Positions 25,845-34,332 of a stretch of 60,787 nucleotides of DNA are shown here, one piece after another (the first letter of the stretch is position 1; each line of letters starts with the position of its first letter). The DNA lies in assembly GCA_002407855.1 (NCBI GenBank), contig DHPF01000012.1, positions 262,061-322,847 of the forward strand, in the 5' to 3' direction. The notes beneath the pieces are model-generated. The model made no database searches. It was not told where the DNA came from and was given only the letters and a program-made list of their open reading frames with translations. The translations under genes and the position numbers were made by a program. Source of the DNA: Bacteroidales bacterium UBA5371. Its GTDB lineage: Bacteria; Bacteroidota; Bacteroidia; Bacteroidales; P3.

Positions 25845-26317
25845 AAAGAAGCCATCTTCAAAGCTGTTATTGCAGCTTCAACTCCTTTATTTCCGAATTT
25901 ACCACCAGAACGCTCTATGGCTTGTTCTTGTGTGTTGGTAGTAAGTACTCCAAATATAACAGGAATATCCTTTTTTAAACTAACAGTCATTATTCCATTA
26001 GCAACTGCATCACAAATAAAATCAAAATGTCTTGTTTCTCCTTGAATAACACAACCAAGACATAATACTGCATCAAACTTTTTCTTATCTAATAATTTTG
26101 AAGCTCCAAGTGGTAATTCAAAACTCCCTGGCACATATTGAATATAGATATCTTTTTCTTCTACATCTTTTGCCTTTAATGTTTCTATTGCTCCTTCCAA
26201 AAGCGAATTAGTAATCTCTGAATTCCATTCAGAAACCACAATACCAAATATCCCACCTTTACCCGTGGGGACTTCATCCATATTATAAGATGATAGGTTT
26301 TTTAATGCTGTTGACAT
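25841..26317 (-). CDS. ribH: 6,7-dimethyl-8-ribityllumazine synthase
   Basis: It performs the penultimate step of riboflavin synthesis. Typical elements are FGIVVSEWNSEI (24-35), YVPGSFELPLGA (61-72), the catalytic His97 in GETRHFDF, and FGVLTTNTQEQA. It has 158 residues and forms icosahedral or pentameric assemblies in known members. It is the first gene of a ribH-fmt pair; the other riboflavin genes are not in the window. Confidence 0.97.
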   Translation of the reverse strand: MSTALKNLSSYNMDEVPTGKGGIFGIVVSEWNSEITNSLLEGAIETLKAKDVEEKDIYIQYVPGSFELPLGASKLLDKKKFDAVLCLGCVIQGETRHFDFICDAVANGIMTVSLKKDIPVIFGVLTTNTQEQAIERSGGKFGNKGVEAAITALKMASL

Positions 26318-26397
26318 TTTTCTATTTTAAATTTTCAGAATTATTGTTTTAGAACCTTTACAAATTATTATATAAAAGGTATTACATAAATAAAATA

Positions 26398-27561
26398 TTA
26401 TCTTACACGAATCTTAGTATTAGGTTTTAACACCTCATCTTTGAGTGAGTTCATCTCAATTATTTGTCTTGGAGTTACATTAAACCTATCGGCAAGCTTT
26501 GTTATTGTATCTCCTTTCCTAACTCTCCAGTATCTCCATGTTGATTTGTCTTCATGATTTATTTCAATAAGCTTTTTAACAGGCTGATTACCCCCCTTAG
26601 CTAAATAACGGACTTCTGCTTGTGGCCTATACTTTTCCTTAAATGAATAGTATGGCTTTCCTTCAAATGTTGTGTGAACCTTAGATAAAGAAGTTAGTGG
26701 TTGGCGTTTGTTTATTTGTTTTTCTGCTCTTTCAATTCCAAAAAATGTTTTCTCAATATTAATTCTATCTGTTTTAAGAGTCCTATTCTCTACATCTAAA
26801 ATCCATTCGGGGTCAAAGGTCTGATACAAACATCTGCATTCAAAATGTAGGTGAGGTCCTGTTGAGAAACCGGTATTACCACTATAACCTATCACATCAC
26901 CTGCCTTAACAATCTGACCTACTTTAACTTTTATCTCATTTAAATGCCCATAAAGTGTTTCAAGGTTATTATAATGACGAATTAAAACCATCTTACCATA
27001 GCCTCCATTTACCTGAGCAACTCTTATAACTCCATCAAAAACGGCATAAATTGGCTCTCCAACATCTATTGCAAAGTCAATTCCACCATGAGGACGCCCC
27101 CACCTCCAACCATAATGTGAAGATTTTCTTCCATTTTTGCAAGGAAAATGAAAGCCTTGTTCTTTCTTATGATCAATCAATCTTATCTTAAATTCATCAG
27201 GAAATTCTCCAAAACGAAATGAAGGCATCTTTACTTTATTAGTGCACCAAGTATTATTGTAAAGCGTTTTGCAAGGAGCATCTCTAAATTCAATAACTAT
27301 TTCTTTTTCACAATCCTCTTGTTCAGTAAGAATGCTATAATTTAAAGATGTGGTCTTTATTGTATCAGTAAAACTCTCAGTCTTTTTAGATAATGTGTTT
27401 CCTTTTGTATCCGATTTGGACATACGCCCACTATTAACAGCATACATAGAATCTGCAAATCTTCTATTTGCACTCCTTGTATCTATTTTATTATGCTGAG
27501 CAAATGAAATACAGCATAAACCCAACAAGAAATAGGATAATATAATTAATTTTTGGTTCAT
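26398..27561 (-). CDS. M23 peptidase with LysM domain (LytM-like)
   Basis: This is a cell-wall endopeptidase or an amidase activator in the periplasm. A signal peptide spans about residues 1-22. The M23 domain covers about 120-250, with zinc ligands His158 and Asp162 (RPHGGIDFA) and the HLH pair His237/His239; His206 lies in LYGH. All catalytic residues are present, so it should be active, unlike degenerate EnvC-type factors. A C-terminal LysM domain (about 340-387, WRVRKGDTITKLADRFN) binds glycan. Length is 387. Confidence 0.94.
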   Translation of the reverse strand: MNQKLIILSYFLLGLCCISFAQHNKIDTRSANRRFADSMYAVNSGRMSKSDTKGNTLSKKTESFTDTIKTTSLNYSILTEQEDCEKEIVIEFRDAPCKTLYNNTWCTNKVKMPSFRFGEFPDEFKIRLIDHKKEQGFHFPCKNGRKSSHYGWRWGRPHGGIDFAIDVGEPIYAVFDGVIRVAQVNGGYGKMVLIRHYNNLETLYGHLNEIKVKVGQIVKAGDVIGYSGNTGFSTGPHLHFECRCLYQTFDPEWILDVENRTLKTDRINIEKTFFGIERAEKQINKRQPLTSLSKVHTTFEGKPYYSFKEKYRPQAEVRYLAKGGNQPVKKLIEINHEDKSTWRYWRVRKGDTITKLADRFNVTPRQIIEMNSLKDEVLKPNTKIRVR

Positions 27562-27591
27562 TAATACTATTCTAAACTATGTTACAAACTG

Positions 27592-27599
27592 CAAATTTA
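27592..27599 (-). promoter_or_regulatory. -7 element of the M23 peptidase gene
   Basis: TAAATTTG on the minus strand fits TAnnTTTG, about 30 bp upstream of the ATG. Confidence 0.45.
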
Positions 27600-27828
27600 G
27601 TAATAATATTTTATATTATGATAATTATTATGATTGTAAAAAGAAATACTTATCTAAACAATTATCCGTTATTGATTTAATTTCTAAATAAATACACATT
27701 ATTTATTATCATAAACAGGTGAAAAATAAAAAGAAAATCGTTAATTGGGAGTAAATCCTTTGGTATTATATCCCTTTATGTAAAAACAGAGTTGAGATTA
27801 ATAAAATTAAAGTCGATTTAATTTTAAC

Positions 27829-27933
27829 CTAATCTAATTTAATTGAAACTTGATTCTAATTTATTAAAACTTGATTCTAATTTACTGAAACTTGATTCTA
27901 ATTTACTAAAACTTGATTCTAAATGGATTTATA
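27829..27933 (+). repeat. TTGATTCTAA array F, 4 clear 21-bp units plus 1 degenerate
   Basis: Clear cores start at 27850, 27871, 27892 and 27913; the register extends back to a degenerate unit at 27829. The last unit overlaps the stop codon of the next minus-strand gene (27929-27931). All four clear cores are perfect TTGATTCTAA. The rest of the gap 27562-27928 shows only the M23 promoter. Confidence 0.95.
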
Positions 27934-28555
27934 GAAGTAATACCCAGAAAATAGTAAATATAGTTACAAAACAACCTATTATGTAGTTATTAAGAGTTTC
28001 TTTTGGGGTGCATTTTTTTGTTATTTGATAAGAATAGAGTAATAATCCAGACAAAAGTATGGATAATAAGAACGGGTAGATAGGGAATATATAGGAGTAT
28101 TCTATTGTTAGAATTAAAGAATAAGAGGTTATGGCAGCCATTACTATAATATCTAAGAATAGTTTTAGCTTACTCTTAAATATTAACACTACAATAGTTG
28201 AAACAAATGGGATAAGCAATCCTATGTTAAACCATGCAGAAATATTTAACATTGAAAAGTATTGGTAAGAAACTATATAAGAAATACTTATTACTATATA
28301 GGTAATATTAGATTTTTTGGCGTTTTCCCTTATATTTACATAGGAATTATTATTTAAAATATATAAGATAAATAATGGAGAAAGGCACGAAACTAAAATA
28401 TATAGGGTTATTGATTTAATGAATATGGCTGCTGAATTCTTATACCCGTTGTATTCTACCATTAATAACATATAGTAAACAAAAGCATAGATAGAAACCA
28501 AAAAGAAGTTAAGTAGTATGGATATTTTATTTGCTATCCTTTCTTCCTTATTCAT
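27929..28555 (-). CDS. Polytopic membrane protein, function unknown
   Basis: I do not recognise it beyond its topology: 208 residues with about six hydrophobic helices (starting near 13, 45, 83, 109, 134 and 157) and a last one near 190-208. It has a short charged N-terminus (NKEERIANK) and no catalytic motif that I can name. A downstream position to rpoN with an 11-bp gap is also seen for PAP2-like or small integral membrane proteins in related genomes, but no PAP2 signature is visible here. Its 3' end is overlapped by repeat array F. Confidence 0.7.
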   Translation of the reverse strand: MNKEERIANKISILLNFFLVSIYAFVYYMLLMVEYNGYKNSAAIFIKSITLYILVSCLSPLFILYILNNNSYVNIRENAKKSNITYIVISISYIVSYQYFSMLNISAWFNIGLLIPFVSTIVVLIFKSKLKLFLDIIVMAAITSYSLILTIEYSYIFPIYPFLLSILLSGLLLYSYQITKKCTPKETLNNYIIGCFVTIFTIFWVLLL

Positions 28556-28565
28556 AATCTAATAA

Positions 28566-30002
28566 TTATAAGACGGATTTCCTTAAACGAGCAACTGGAA
28601 TTTCTAAACCTTCTCTGTATTTAGAGATAGTTCTTCTTGCTATTGGCAGACCCTTTTCTTTTAAAATACTTGCCAACTCTTCATCAGTCAGAGGCTTGGT
28701 CTTATCTTCTGAATCTATTGCCCTAACTAATTCATACTTTATTTTATCAGTTGATACTTGTTCTCCTTTTTCATTAAGCATAAAATTAGAAAAGAAATCT
28801 TTAAGCTTATATATTCCGAAATGAGTTTGAGCATATTTATTGCTCACTACCCTTGAAATTGTTGAAACATCCATATCAACCTTATCGGCTATATCAACCA
28901 AACGCATAGGCCTTAGTTTTTGAATATCTCCGTTTAGGAAATAATCGTATTGATAAGTGATTATAGCTTTCATTATCAAATAAAGTGTATCGTTTCTCTT
29001 ATTTATAGAATCTATGAAAATATTTGCACTTTCTAATTTCTCTTTTAAGAAGTTGGCTGTTTCCTTATCAGAAGGTGAGTTGCTTTTAAGAGTATCTTTT
29101 AAAAGATCTTCGTAATATTTGTTTGTCCTAAGCGGACGAAAGCCAACCTTATTTACTTGAAACTCTACCTTAGAGTTTTGTTGCCAAACAATAAAATCTG
29201 GTATAATAGATATGGTCTGGTTAGTATTAGAAGAAAGTGAATTGCCTGGTTTAGGGTTTAGTTTGATAATTTCGTCTATTGCCTTTTGCAAATCTTCTTG
29301 AGTAACTTCAAGCCTTTGCAGTATAACATTATATTGTTTTTTCTTAAAGTACTCAAAATAATGTTTTAGTACTTTATTGGCAAGTTGGATATCTTTATTT
29401 TGTTGTTGTTTTTGAAGTTGAATTAATAAGCATTCTTGTAAATTTCTTGCTCCTACACCTGTTGGGTCAAAGCTTTGTATAACTGATAGTACCTCTTCTA
29501 TTTCTTTTTCTGTAACTTCTATGTTATGACGAAAGAGAAAATCATCTACCATAGAGCTAATGGAGCGACTTAAATAGCCAGCTTCATCAATATTTCCAAT
29601 TAATTCCAAGCCTATTAACTTTTGCTTTTCATTTAAAGGTTTCAATTGAAGTTGGGCGATTAAATCTTCATAGAAGGTTGTTTCGGAAACAAATAGTTGG
29701 TTTTTATCTAATTTATCGTGGTTATCATTATTCTTATACGACACTATTTCATCGTCATTAGGAAACATTTCCATATCCCCAAAGACATCATCTGATGAAT
29801 TATCTTCTTCTTGATTATCGGTTTGTTCAGAAATATTATCTCCTTGTTCGGAGTCATCTTCTTCAAGAGTTGGGTTCTTTTCAATTTCTTCTTTAATTCT
29901 TTGTTCCAAAGCAAAGGCAGGGAGTTGGAGCAATTTCATAAGTTGAATTTGTCCAGGGGATAGTTTTTGTTGTAATCTTTGAAGTATTTTATTAGATATC
30001 AT
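28566..30002 (-). CDS. rpoN: RNA polymerase sigma-54 factor
   Basis: It directs RNA polymerase to -24/-12 promoters that need an enhancer ATPase. Region I is Gln/Leu-rich (QRLQQKLSPGQIQLMKLLQL); then comes an acidic region II (about 45-95), the core-binding domain, and a C-terminal DNA-binding part ending in the RpoN box ARRTISKYRE (455-464). The length of 478 residues is standard. No sigma-54 activator is encoded in this window, so its targets are elsewhere. It lies 35 bp downstream of asnS. Confidence 0.96.
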   Translation of the reverse strand: MISNKILQRLQQKLSPGQIQLMKLLQLPAFALEQRIKEEIEKNPTLEEDDSEQGDNISEQTDNQEEDNSSDDVFGDMEMFPNDDEIVSYKNNDNHDKLDKNQLFVSETTFYEDLIAQLQLKPLNEKQKLIGLELIGNIDEAGYLSRSISSMVDDFLFRHNIEVTEKEIEEVLSVIQSFDPTGVGARNLQECLLIQLQKQQQNKDIQLANKVLKHYFEYFKKKQYNVILQRLEVTQEDLQKAIDEIIKLNPKPGNSLSSNTNQTISIIPDFIVWQQNSKVEFQVNKVGFRPLRTNKYYEDLLKDTLKSNSPSDKETANFLKEKLESANIFIDSINKRNDTLYLIMKAIITYQYDYFLNGDIQKLRPMRLVDIADKVDMDVSTISRVVSNKYAQTHFGIYKLKDFFSNFMLNEKGEQVSTDKIKYELVRAIDSEDKTKPLTDEELASILKEKGLPIARRTISKYREGLEIPVARLRKSVL

Positions 30003-30037
30003 TTTCCTAAAAGAATATTAATTGCTTGGTTTTATTC

Positions 30038-31444
30038 TTAAAACTCGGCAGAATGTGGAGTGCGAGGGAAAGGAATTACGTCTCTTATATTGACCATTCC
30101 CGTTACAAAAAGCAACAATCGTTCAAATCCTAAGCCAAATCCACTATGTGGTGCCGTTCCGTAGCGACGAGTATCCAAATACCACTTCATATCATCTGGA
30201 TTTATGCCTACTTCTTTCATTCTTGCAACCAACTTATCTAAATTTTCTTCCCTTTGACTTCCTCCAATGATTTCACCAATCTTAGGGAAAAGCACATCCA
30301 TTGCCCTAACAGTCTTTCCATCGTTGTTTTGTTTCATGTAAAAAGCCTTTATTTCTTTTGGATAATCTATAAGGATTACTGGTTTCTTAAAGTGTTTTTC
30401 TACCAAGTACCTTTCATGTTCCGATTGTAAATCAACGCCCCAAGCGATAGGGAACTCAAACTTTTGGTTGGCTTTTAACAATATTTCAATAGCATCTGTG
30501 TATTTTAGACGCATAAAATCGTTTTCTACAACAAATTTAAGCCTTTCTATCAATTCCTTATCGTACATATTTTGTAGAAATTCTAAGTCGTCTTTGCAGT
30601 TTTCCAAAGCATAAGAAACTAGATACTTTATAAAGTCCTCTGCTAAATTCATATTATCTTCCAATTCATAGAAAGCCATTTCGGGTTCTATCATCCAGAA
30701 TTCAGACAAATGACGAGGGGTATTTGAGTTTTCTGCCCTAAACGTTGGTCCAAAAGTATAGATTTTACCCAAAGACATTGCACCGAGCTCGCCTTCTAAT
30801 TGTCCAGATACAGTTAATGATGTTTCTTTCCCATAAAAATCCTTAGAATAATCTACTGAACCATCGGGCAAAAGAGGGAGATTTTTCAAATCTAAGTTCG
30901 TTACCTGAAACATCTCTCCTGCACCTTCGGCATCAGAAGCAGTGATAATTGGGCTATGCCAATAGAAGAAACCTCTATCATTATAGTATTTATGAATTGC
31001 AAAAGCCATTGCATGACGCATTCTAAATATTGCTCCAAAAGTATTAGTTCTTGGTCTAAGATGAGCTATTTCTCTTAAAAACTCTAAGGTATGACCTTTC
31101 TTTTGTAAAGGATAGGTGTCCACATCAGCCTCTCCATAGATTTCAATTTCGGTTGCTTGTATTTCGACATTCTGACCTTGCCCCATAGATTCAACTAATT
31201 TACCATTAACTCTTAGACAAGCTCCTGTGGTTATCCTTCTTAATATATCTTCATTAAATGCTTCTAATTCAACAACAATTTGAATGTTGTGAATAATTGT
31301 ACCATCATTTAATGCTATAAATGCAATATTTTTGTTCCCTCTCTTAGTTCTTACCCATCCTTTAACGCATATTTCCGTACCAATTTGGGCGTTAGCCTTG
31401 CCTTGCAAAAGCTCTATAATTTCAATCCTCTTTATATCTTTCAT
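30038..31444 (-). CDS. asnS: Asparaginyl-tRNA synthetase
   Basis: It charges tRNA-Asn. It is a class IIb synthetase with an N-terminal OB-fold anticodon domain (VKGWVRTKRGNKNIAFIALN), motif 2 (FRAENSNTPRHLSEFWMIEPE) across about 232-252, and motif 3, GFGLGFERLLLF, near the end, closing with RDVIPFPRTPHSAEF. The length is 468. Having both AsnRS and GlnRS suggests that direct charging of both amides is used. The asnS-rpoN adjacency is typical for Bacteroidota. Confidence 0.97.
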   Translation of the reverse strand: MKDIKRIEIIELLQGKANAQIGTEICVKGWVRTKRGNKNIAFIALNDGTIIHNIQIVVELEAFNEDILRRITTGACLRVNGKLVESMGQGQNVEIQATEIEIYGEADVDTYPLQKKGHTLEFLREIAHLRPRTNTFGAIFRMRHAMAFAIHKYYNDRGFFYWHSPIITASDAEGAGEMFQVTNLDLKNLPLLPDGSVDYSKDFYGKETSLTVSGQLEGELGAMSLGKIYTFGPTFRAENSNTPRHLSEFWMIEPEMAFYELEDNMNLAEDFIKYLVSYALENCKDDLEFLQNMYDKELIERLKFVVENDFMRLKYTDAIEILLKANQKFEFPIAWGVDLQSEHERYLVEKHFKKPVILIDYPKEIKAFYMKQNNDGKTVRAMDVLFPKIGEIIGGSQREENLDKLVARMKEVGINPDDMKWYLDTRRYGTAPHSGFGLGFERLLLFVTGMVNIRDVIPFPRTPHSAEF

Positions 31445-31470
31445 CTTAATAAATAGAAATATTTTATCTT

Positions 31471-32562
31471 TTATAAATAATTTTGTCCCTTTTCTACTTC
31501 AACATCTGTAACAAACTCCTTAATTCGTTGCTCTTGACTACTCTGACAAACCATTAAAACATCTTCTGTATTGACTACAATATAGTCTTTCAAGCCTTGA
31601 AGCACAAGAAGTTTATTTGTAGCGTTATTAATTACACAGTTATTAGTGTCATAAAGCATCACGTTTTTCCCTACAACACTATTGAAAAGCTCATCTTTCT
31701 CTCTGACTTGGTGTAAAGCCCCCCAAGTTCCAACATCACTCCAACCAAAGTCAGATGGAATTACATAAACATTTTCAGCTTTTTCCATAACGCCATAGTC
31801 TATTGAAATAGAAGGGCAAGAAGTATAGGCTGTTTGAATAAACTCTTTCTCCTTAGAAGAGTTGTAAATATCCTTACCATTAGCAAAAATGTTGTACACC
31901 TCTGGTAAGAGTTCCTCCATAGATTTATTAATACTCTGCAAAGACCAAATAAACATACCACTATTCCAAAGGAAATCACCACTATCAATAAACATTTGAG
32001 CCATTTCAAGTTCAGGTTTCTCAGTGAAAAGCTTAACTTTATTTATAAGCTGATTACCATTAAGAAACTCAGAAGTCTTGTATTGAATGTAGCCATAGCC
32101 AGTATTAGGATAAGAAGGTTTAATTCCAAGCGTAACCAATACATTTTCTTCCCTACTTGCCTTTAAGCCCAAGTTTAAGGTGTTTAGAAATTTTTCCTCA
32201 TTAACAATGAAATGATCTGATGGAGTAACTATAATATTAGCATTAGGATTAATCTTTTCTATCTTAAAATTAGCATAAGCAATACATGGAGCTGTGTTTC
32301 TTCGAGCTGGCTCACCTATAATTTGATTAGGATTAAGGTTAGGAATCTGTTCATTTACCAAATCTGTATATATAGCATTAGTAACAATATATATATTTTC
32401 TCTTGGACAAATCTTCTCAAAACGGCGGAAAGTTGTTTGAATAAGACTCTCTCCTACTCCCAAAACATCAATAAATTGTTTGGGTTTTGCAGTTTTGCTA
32501 AGAGGCCAAAACCTTGTCCCTATACCTCCTGCCATTATTATACAATAATTGTCTTTGTTCAT
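31471..32562 (-). CDS. manC: Mannose-1-phosphate guanylyltransferase
   Basis: It forms GDP-mannose for polysaccharides and lipopolysaccharide. From the ATG at 32562, the signature AGGIGTRFWPLSKTAKPKQF spans 11-30, with VTPSDHFI and DFGWSDVGTWGAL later. The roughly 363 residues cover only the nucleotidyltransferase half, without the isomerase cupin of bifunctional ManC. The TTG at 32619 that opens the frame lies right beside the -7 element and is rejected as a start. Confidence 0.93.
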   Translation of the reverse strand: MNKDNYCIIMAGGIGTRFWPLSKTAKPKQFIDVLGVGESLIQTTFRRFEKICPRENIYIVTNAIYTDLVNEQIPNLNPNQIIGEPARRNTAPCIAYANFKIEKINPNANIIVTPSDHFIVNEEKFLNTLNLGLKASREENVLVTLGIKPSYPNTGYGYIQYKTSEFLNGNQLINKVKLFTEKPELEMAQMFIDSGDFLWNSGMFIWSLQSINKSMEELLPEVYNIFANGKDIYNSSKEKEFIQTAYTSCPSISIDYGVMEKAENVYVIPSDFGWSDVGTWGALHQVREKDELFNSVVGKNVMLYDTNNCVINNATNKLLVLQGLKDYIVVNTEDVLMVCQSSQEQRIKEFVTDVEVEKGQNYL

Positions 32563-32623
32563 CTCGTATTTAGTTTTATTAACTTCACACAATAGTGAAA
32601 TTGTTTTAAATAATTTCAAGCAA

Positions 32624-32631
32624 CAAAATTA
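32624..32631 (-). promoter_or_regulatory. -7 element of the mannose-1-phosphate guanylyltransferase gene
   Basis: TAATTTTG on the minus strand fits TAnnTTTG. It predicts transcription starting near 32617, which supports the ATG at 32562 as the start codon. The rest of the gap down to 32708 is empty. Confidence 0.5.
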
Positions 32632-32707
32632 CTAATAGTTTATAGTATAAACAAACAAAAAAGTAAATATAACTACAAAATTAATCTAAAATATTTTTCC
32701 TTACTGC

Positions 32708-33883
32708 CTACAAATAGTCCAGTTTATCTAATGCTTTTAGGAGTTCTGATTTTGGCAAGGCTACATTTATTCTCATCTTATTTTCGCCCTCTTTTCCAAA
32801 TATCATCCCATCATTTAGTCCAATTTTACAATCAAAGGCTAATTTATGCGTAAGTTCTCTATGCGTATAGCCATAAGCAGAAAAATCAAGCCACGGCAGA
32901 TAAGTAGCTTCGTGATTATAAGTCCTAATTTTTGGATACTTATTATGTAAAACATCATTCATTGAATTTATATTGAATTGAATATATTGCCTTAACTCAT
33001 CAACCCAATTAGCACCCTTTTCCGAATAAGCGGCCTCCAAGGCATAGGCTCCAAGTGTATTTCCATTGTACATATGAAGAATCTTGTGCATATAATGAAT
33101 GTATTTTTTTCTTAGCCTTAAATCCGGAATTATTACCTCAGAAGTGGTTAATCCTGCTATATTAAATGTTTTGGAAGGAGCCATAAGAGTAATTATATTA
33201 GCTTTTTCTTCTTCTGTAATAGCACTTGTGAAAGTTGGATTATGACTAAAAGATGGCATAGTTAAATCGGCATGAATTTCATCAGAGACCAAAATGCAAG
33301 AATACTTCTTACACAAAAAAGCAACCTTGGCTAAGGTTTCCTTTTCCCAACGCCTACCAACAGGATTATGAGGATTGCAAAGCAGCATAAGCTTTACTCC
33401 TTTTTTAAGTTTATTTTCTAAATCCTCAAAGTCCATTTCGAAGGAATTATCCTTTTCAACCAAAGAATTTCTAATAATATTTCGGTCTTGACTTTCAATT
33501 GCGTAATAAAAGGGATGATAAACAGGAGACTGAACCAATACATCATCCCCCTTTTCTGTGTATATCATAACACAAAGCCCCAGTGCAGGAACAATACCTG
33601 GCGAAAAAATAATCCAATCCTTCTCGATAGTCCAATTATGCCTATTTCTCATCCACCACAAAATGGAATCATAATAACCATCCCAGTATTCCCAATAACC
33701 AAGTATGGGATGTGATAATCTTTTCTTTATGGCATCAATAATAAAATCAGGAGTTTCGAAATCCATATCAGCAACCCACATAGGTTTTATATCAGTGGTT
33801 CCAAAGATTTCTTGACAAATCCCATATTTAAGAGAATCTGTTCCTTTTCTATCAATAATCTTATCAAAATTATATTCTTTCAT
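32708..33883 (-). CDS. MalY/PatB family PLP-dependent C-S lyase
   Basis: It is probably a cystathionine beta-lyase or cysteine desulfhydrase. It is a fold-type I aminotransferase with the family N-terminus WVADMDFETPDFI (36-48), YWEYWDGYY, a PxCNPHNPVGR-like LLCNPHNPVGR, SDEIHADL and the PLP lysine Lys238 in APSKTFNIAG. The length of 391 matches. It is monocistronic with a -7 element; downstream is the mannose-1-phosphate guanylyltransferase gene. It could contribute to methionine synthesis or H2S production. Confidence 0.92.
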   Translation of the reverse strand: MKEYNFDKIIDRKGTDSLKYGICQEIFGTTDIKPMWVADMDFETPDFIIDAIKKRLSHPILGYWEYWDGYYDSILWWMRNRHNWTIEKDWIIFSPGIVPALGLCVMIYTEKGDDVLVQSPVYHPFYYAIESQDRNIIRNSLVEKDNSFEMDFEDLENKLKKGVKLMLLCNPHNPVGRRWEKETLAKVAFLCKKYSCILVSDEIHADLTMPSFSHNPTFTSAITEEEKANIITLMAPSKTFNIAGLTTSEVIIPDLRLRKKYIHYMHKILHMYNGNTLGAYALEAAYSEKGANWVDELRQYIQFNINSMNDVLHNKYPKIRTYNHEATYLPWLDFSAYGYTHRELTHKLAFDCKIGLNDGMIFGKEGENKMRINVALPKSELLKALDKLDYL

Positions 33884-33912
33884 ACCTTTTTATTTTGCAT
33901 TAAAATTAAAGG

Positions 33913-33920
33913 CAAAAATA
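33913..33920 (-). promoter_or_regulatory. -7 element of the MalY-type lyase gene
   Basis: TATTTTTG on the minus strand fits TAnnTTTG, about 30 bp from the ATG. Confidence 0.45.
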
Positions 33921-33978
33921 AATAAAATATTTTGTTAAAATATGATTATAGCTAATCTTTGTTTGAGAAAACTATCTT

Positions 33979-34062
33979 TTGATTCTAAAAAATTATCTTT
34001 TGATTTCAGAAAATTATCTTTTGATTTGAGAAAACTCTCTTTTGATTTCATTTTGCCTAATC
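33979..34062 (+). repeat. TTGATTCTAA array G, 4 diverged units of 21 bp
   Basis: TTGATT cores start at 33979, 34000, 34021 and 34042. Only the first is a full TTGATTCTAA; the others read TTGATTTCA or TTGATTTGA, so this is a divergent array that nevertheless keeps exact 21-bp spacing. It points toward the 3' end of the small lipoprotein gene at 34088. Confidence 0.85.
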
Positions 34063-34087
34063 CTTATTTGAAAGAATTAAAAGCTTT

Positions 34088-34279
34088 TTATCCATTTTGA
34101 TGAATAAAAATATAGTGAGAATTTATTGGCATAACTTGATATGAAAACGTTGGGCAATTGCATTTCTTTTTCTTTCGTGGTTTCATGGTTGTCTTTCTTG
34201 AAGAAGAACACGAAGAAAAAACAAATGCAACTAAGATAGCAAAAAATAATATCCTTAAATATTCTTTCTTTATTTTCAT
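34088..34279 (-). CDS. Small Cys-rich lipoprotein
   Basis: Its 63 residues start with a lipoprotein signal ending at the lipobox FSSC (Cys24 lipidated; MKIKKEYLRILFFAILVAFV precedes it). The mature part is short: SSSRKTTMKPRKKKKCNCP with CNCP near 40-43, then TFSYQVMPINSH. Tiny lipoproteins with a basic stretch and a C-x-C-P motif occur across Bacteroidota, but I know of no function. It is 53 bp from the helicase gene and may be cotranscribed with it. Confidence 0.6.
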   Translation of the reverse strand: MKIKKEYLRILFFAILVAFVFSSCSSSRKTTMKPRKKKKCNCPTFSYQVMPINSHYIFIHQNG

Positions 34280-34332
34280 TACCTATTTTGTCTATTTAAA
34301 CTTTTGACATAATTATTAACTAAAACTTACTC

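Noticed and set aside
32563..32619. TTG at 32619 as start of the mannose-1-phosphate guanylyltransferase
   Set aside because: It touches the predicted transcription start and the extra residues do not match the family; the ATG at 32562 does.
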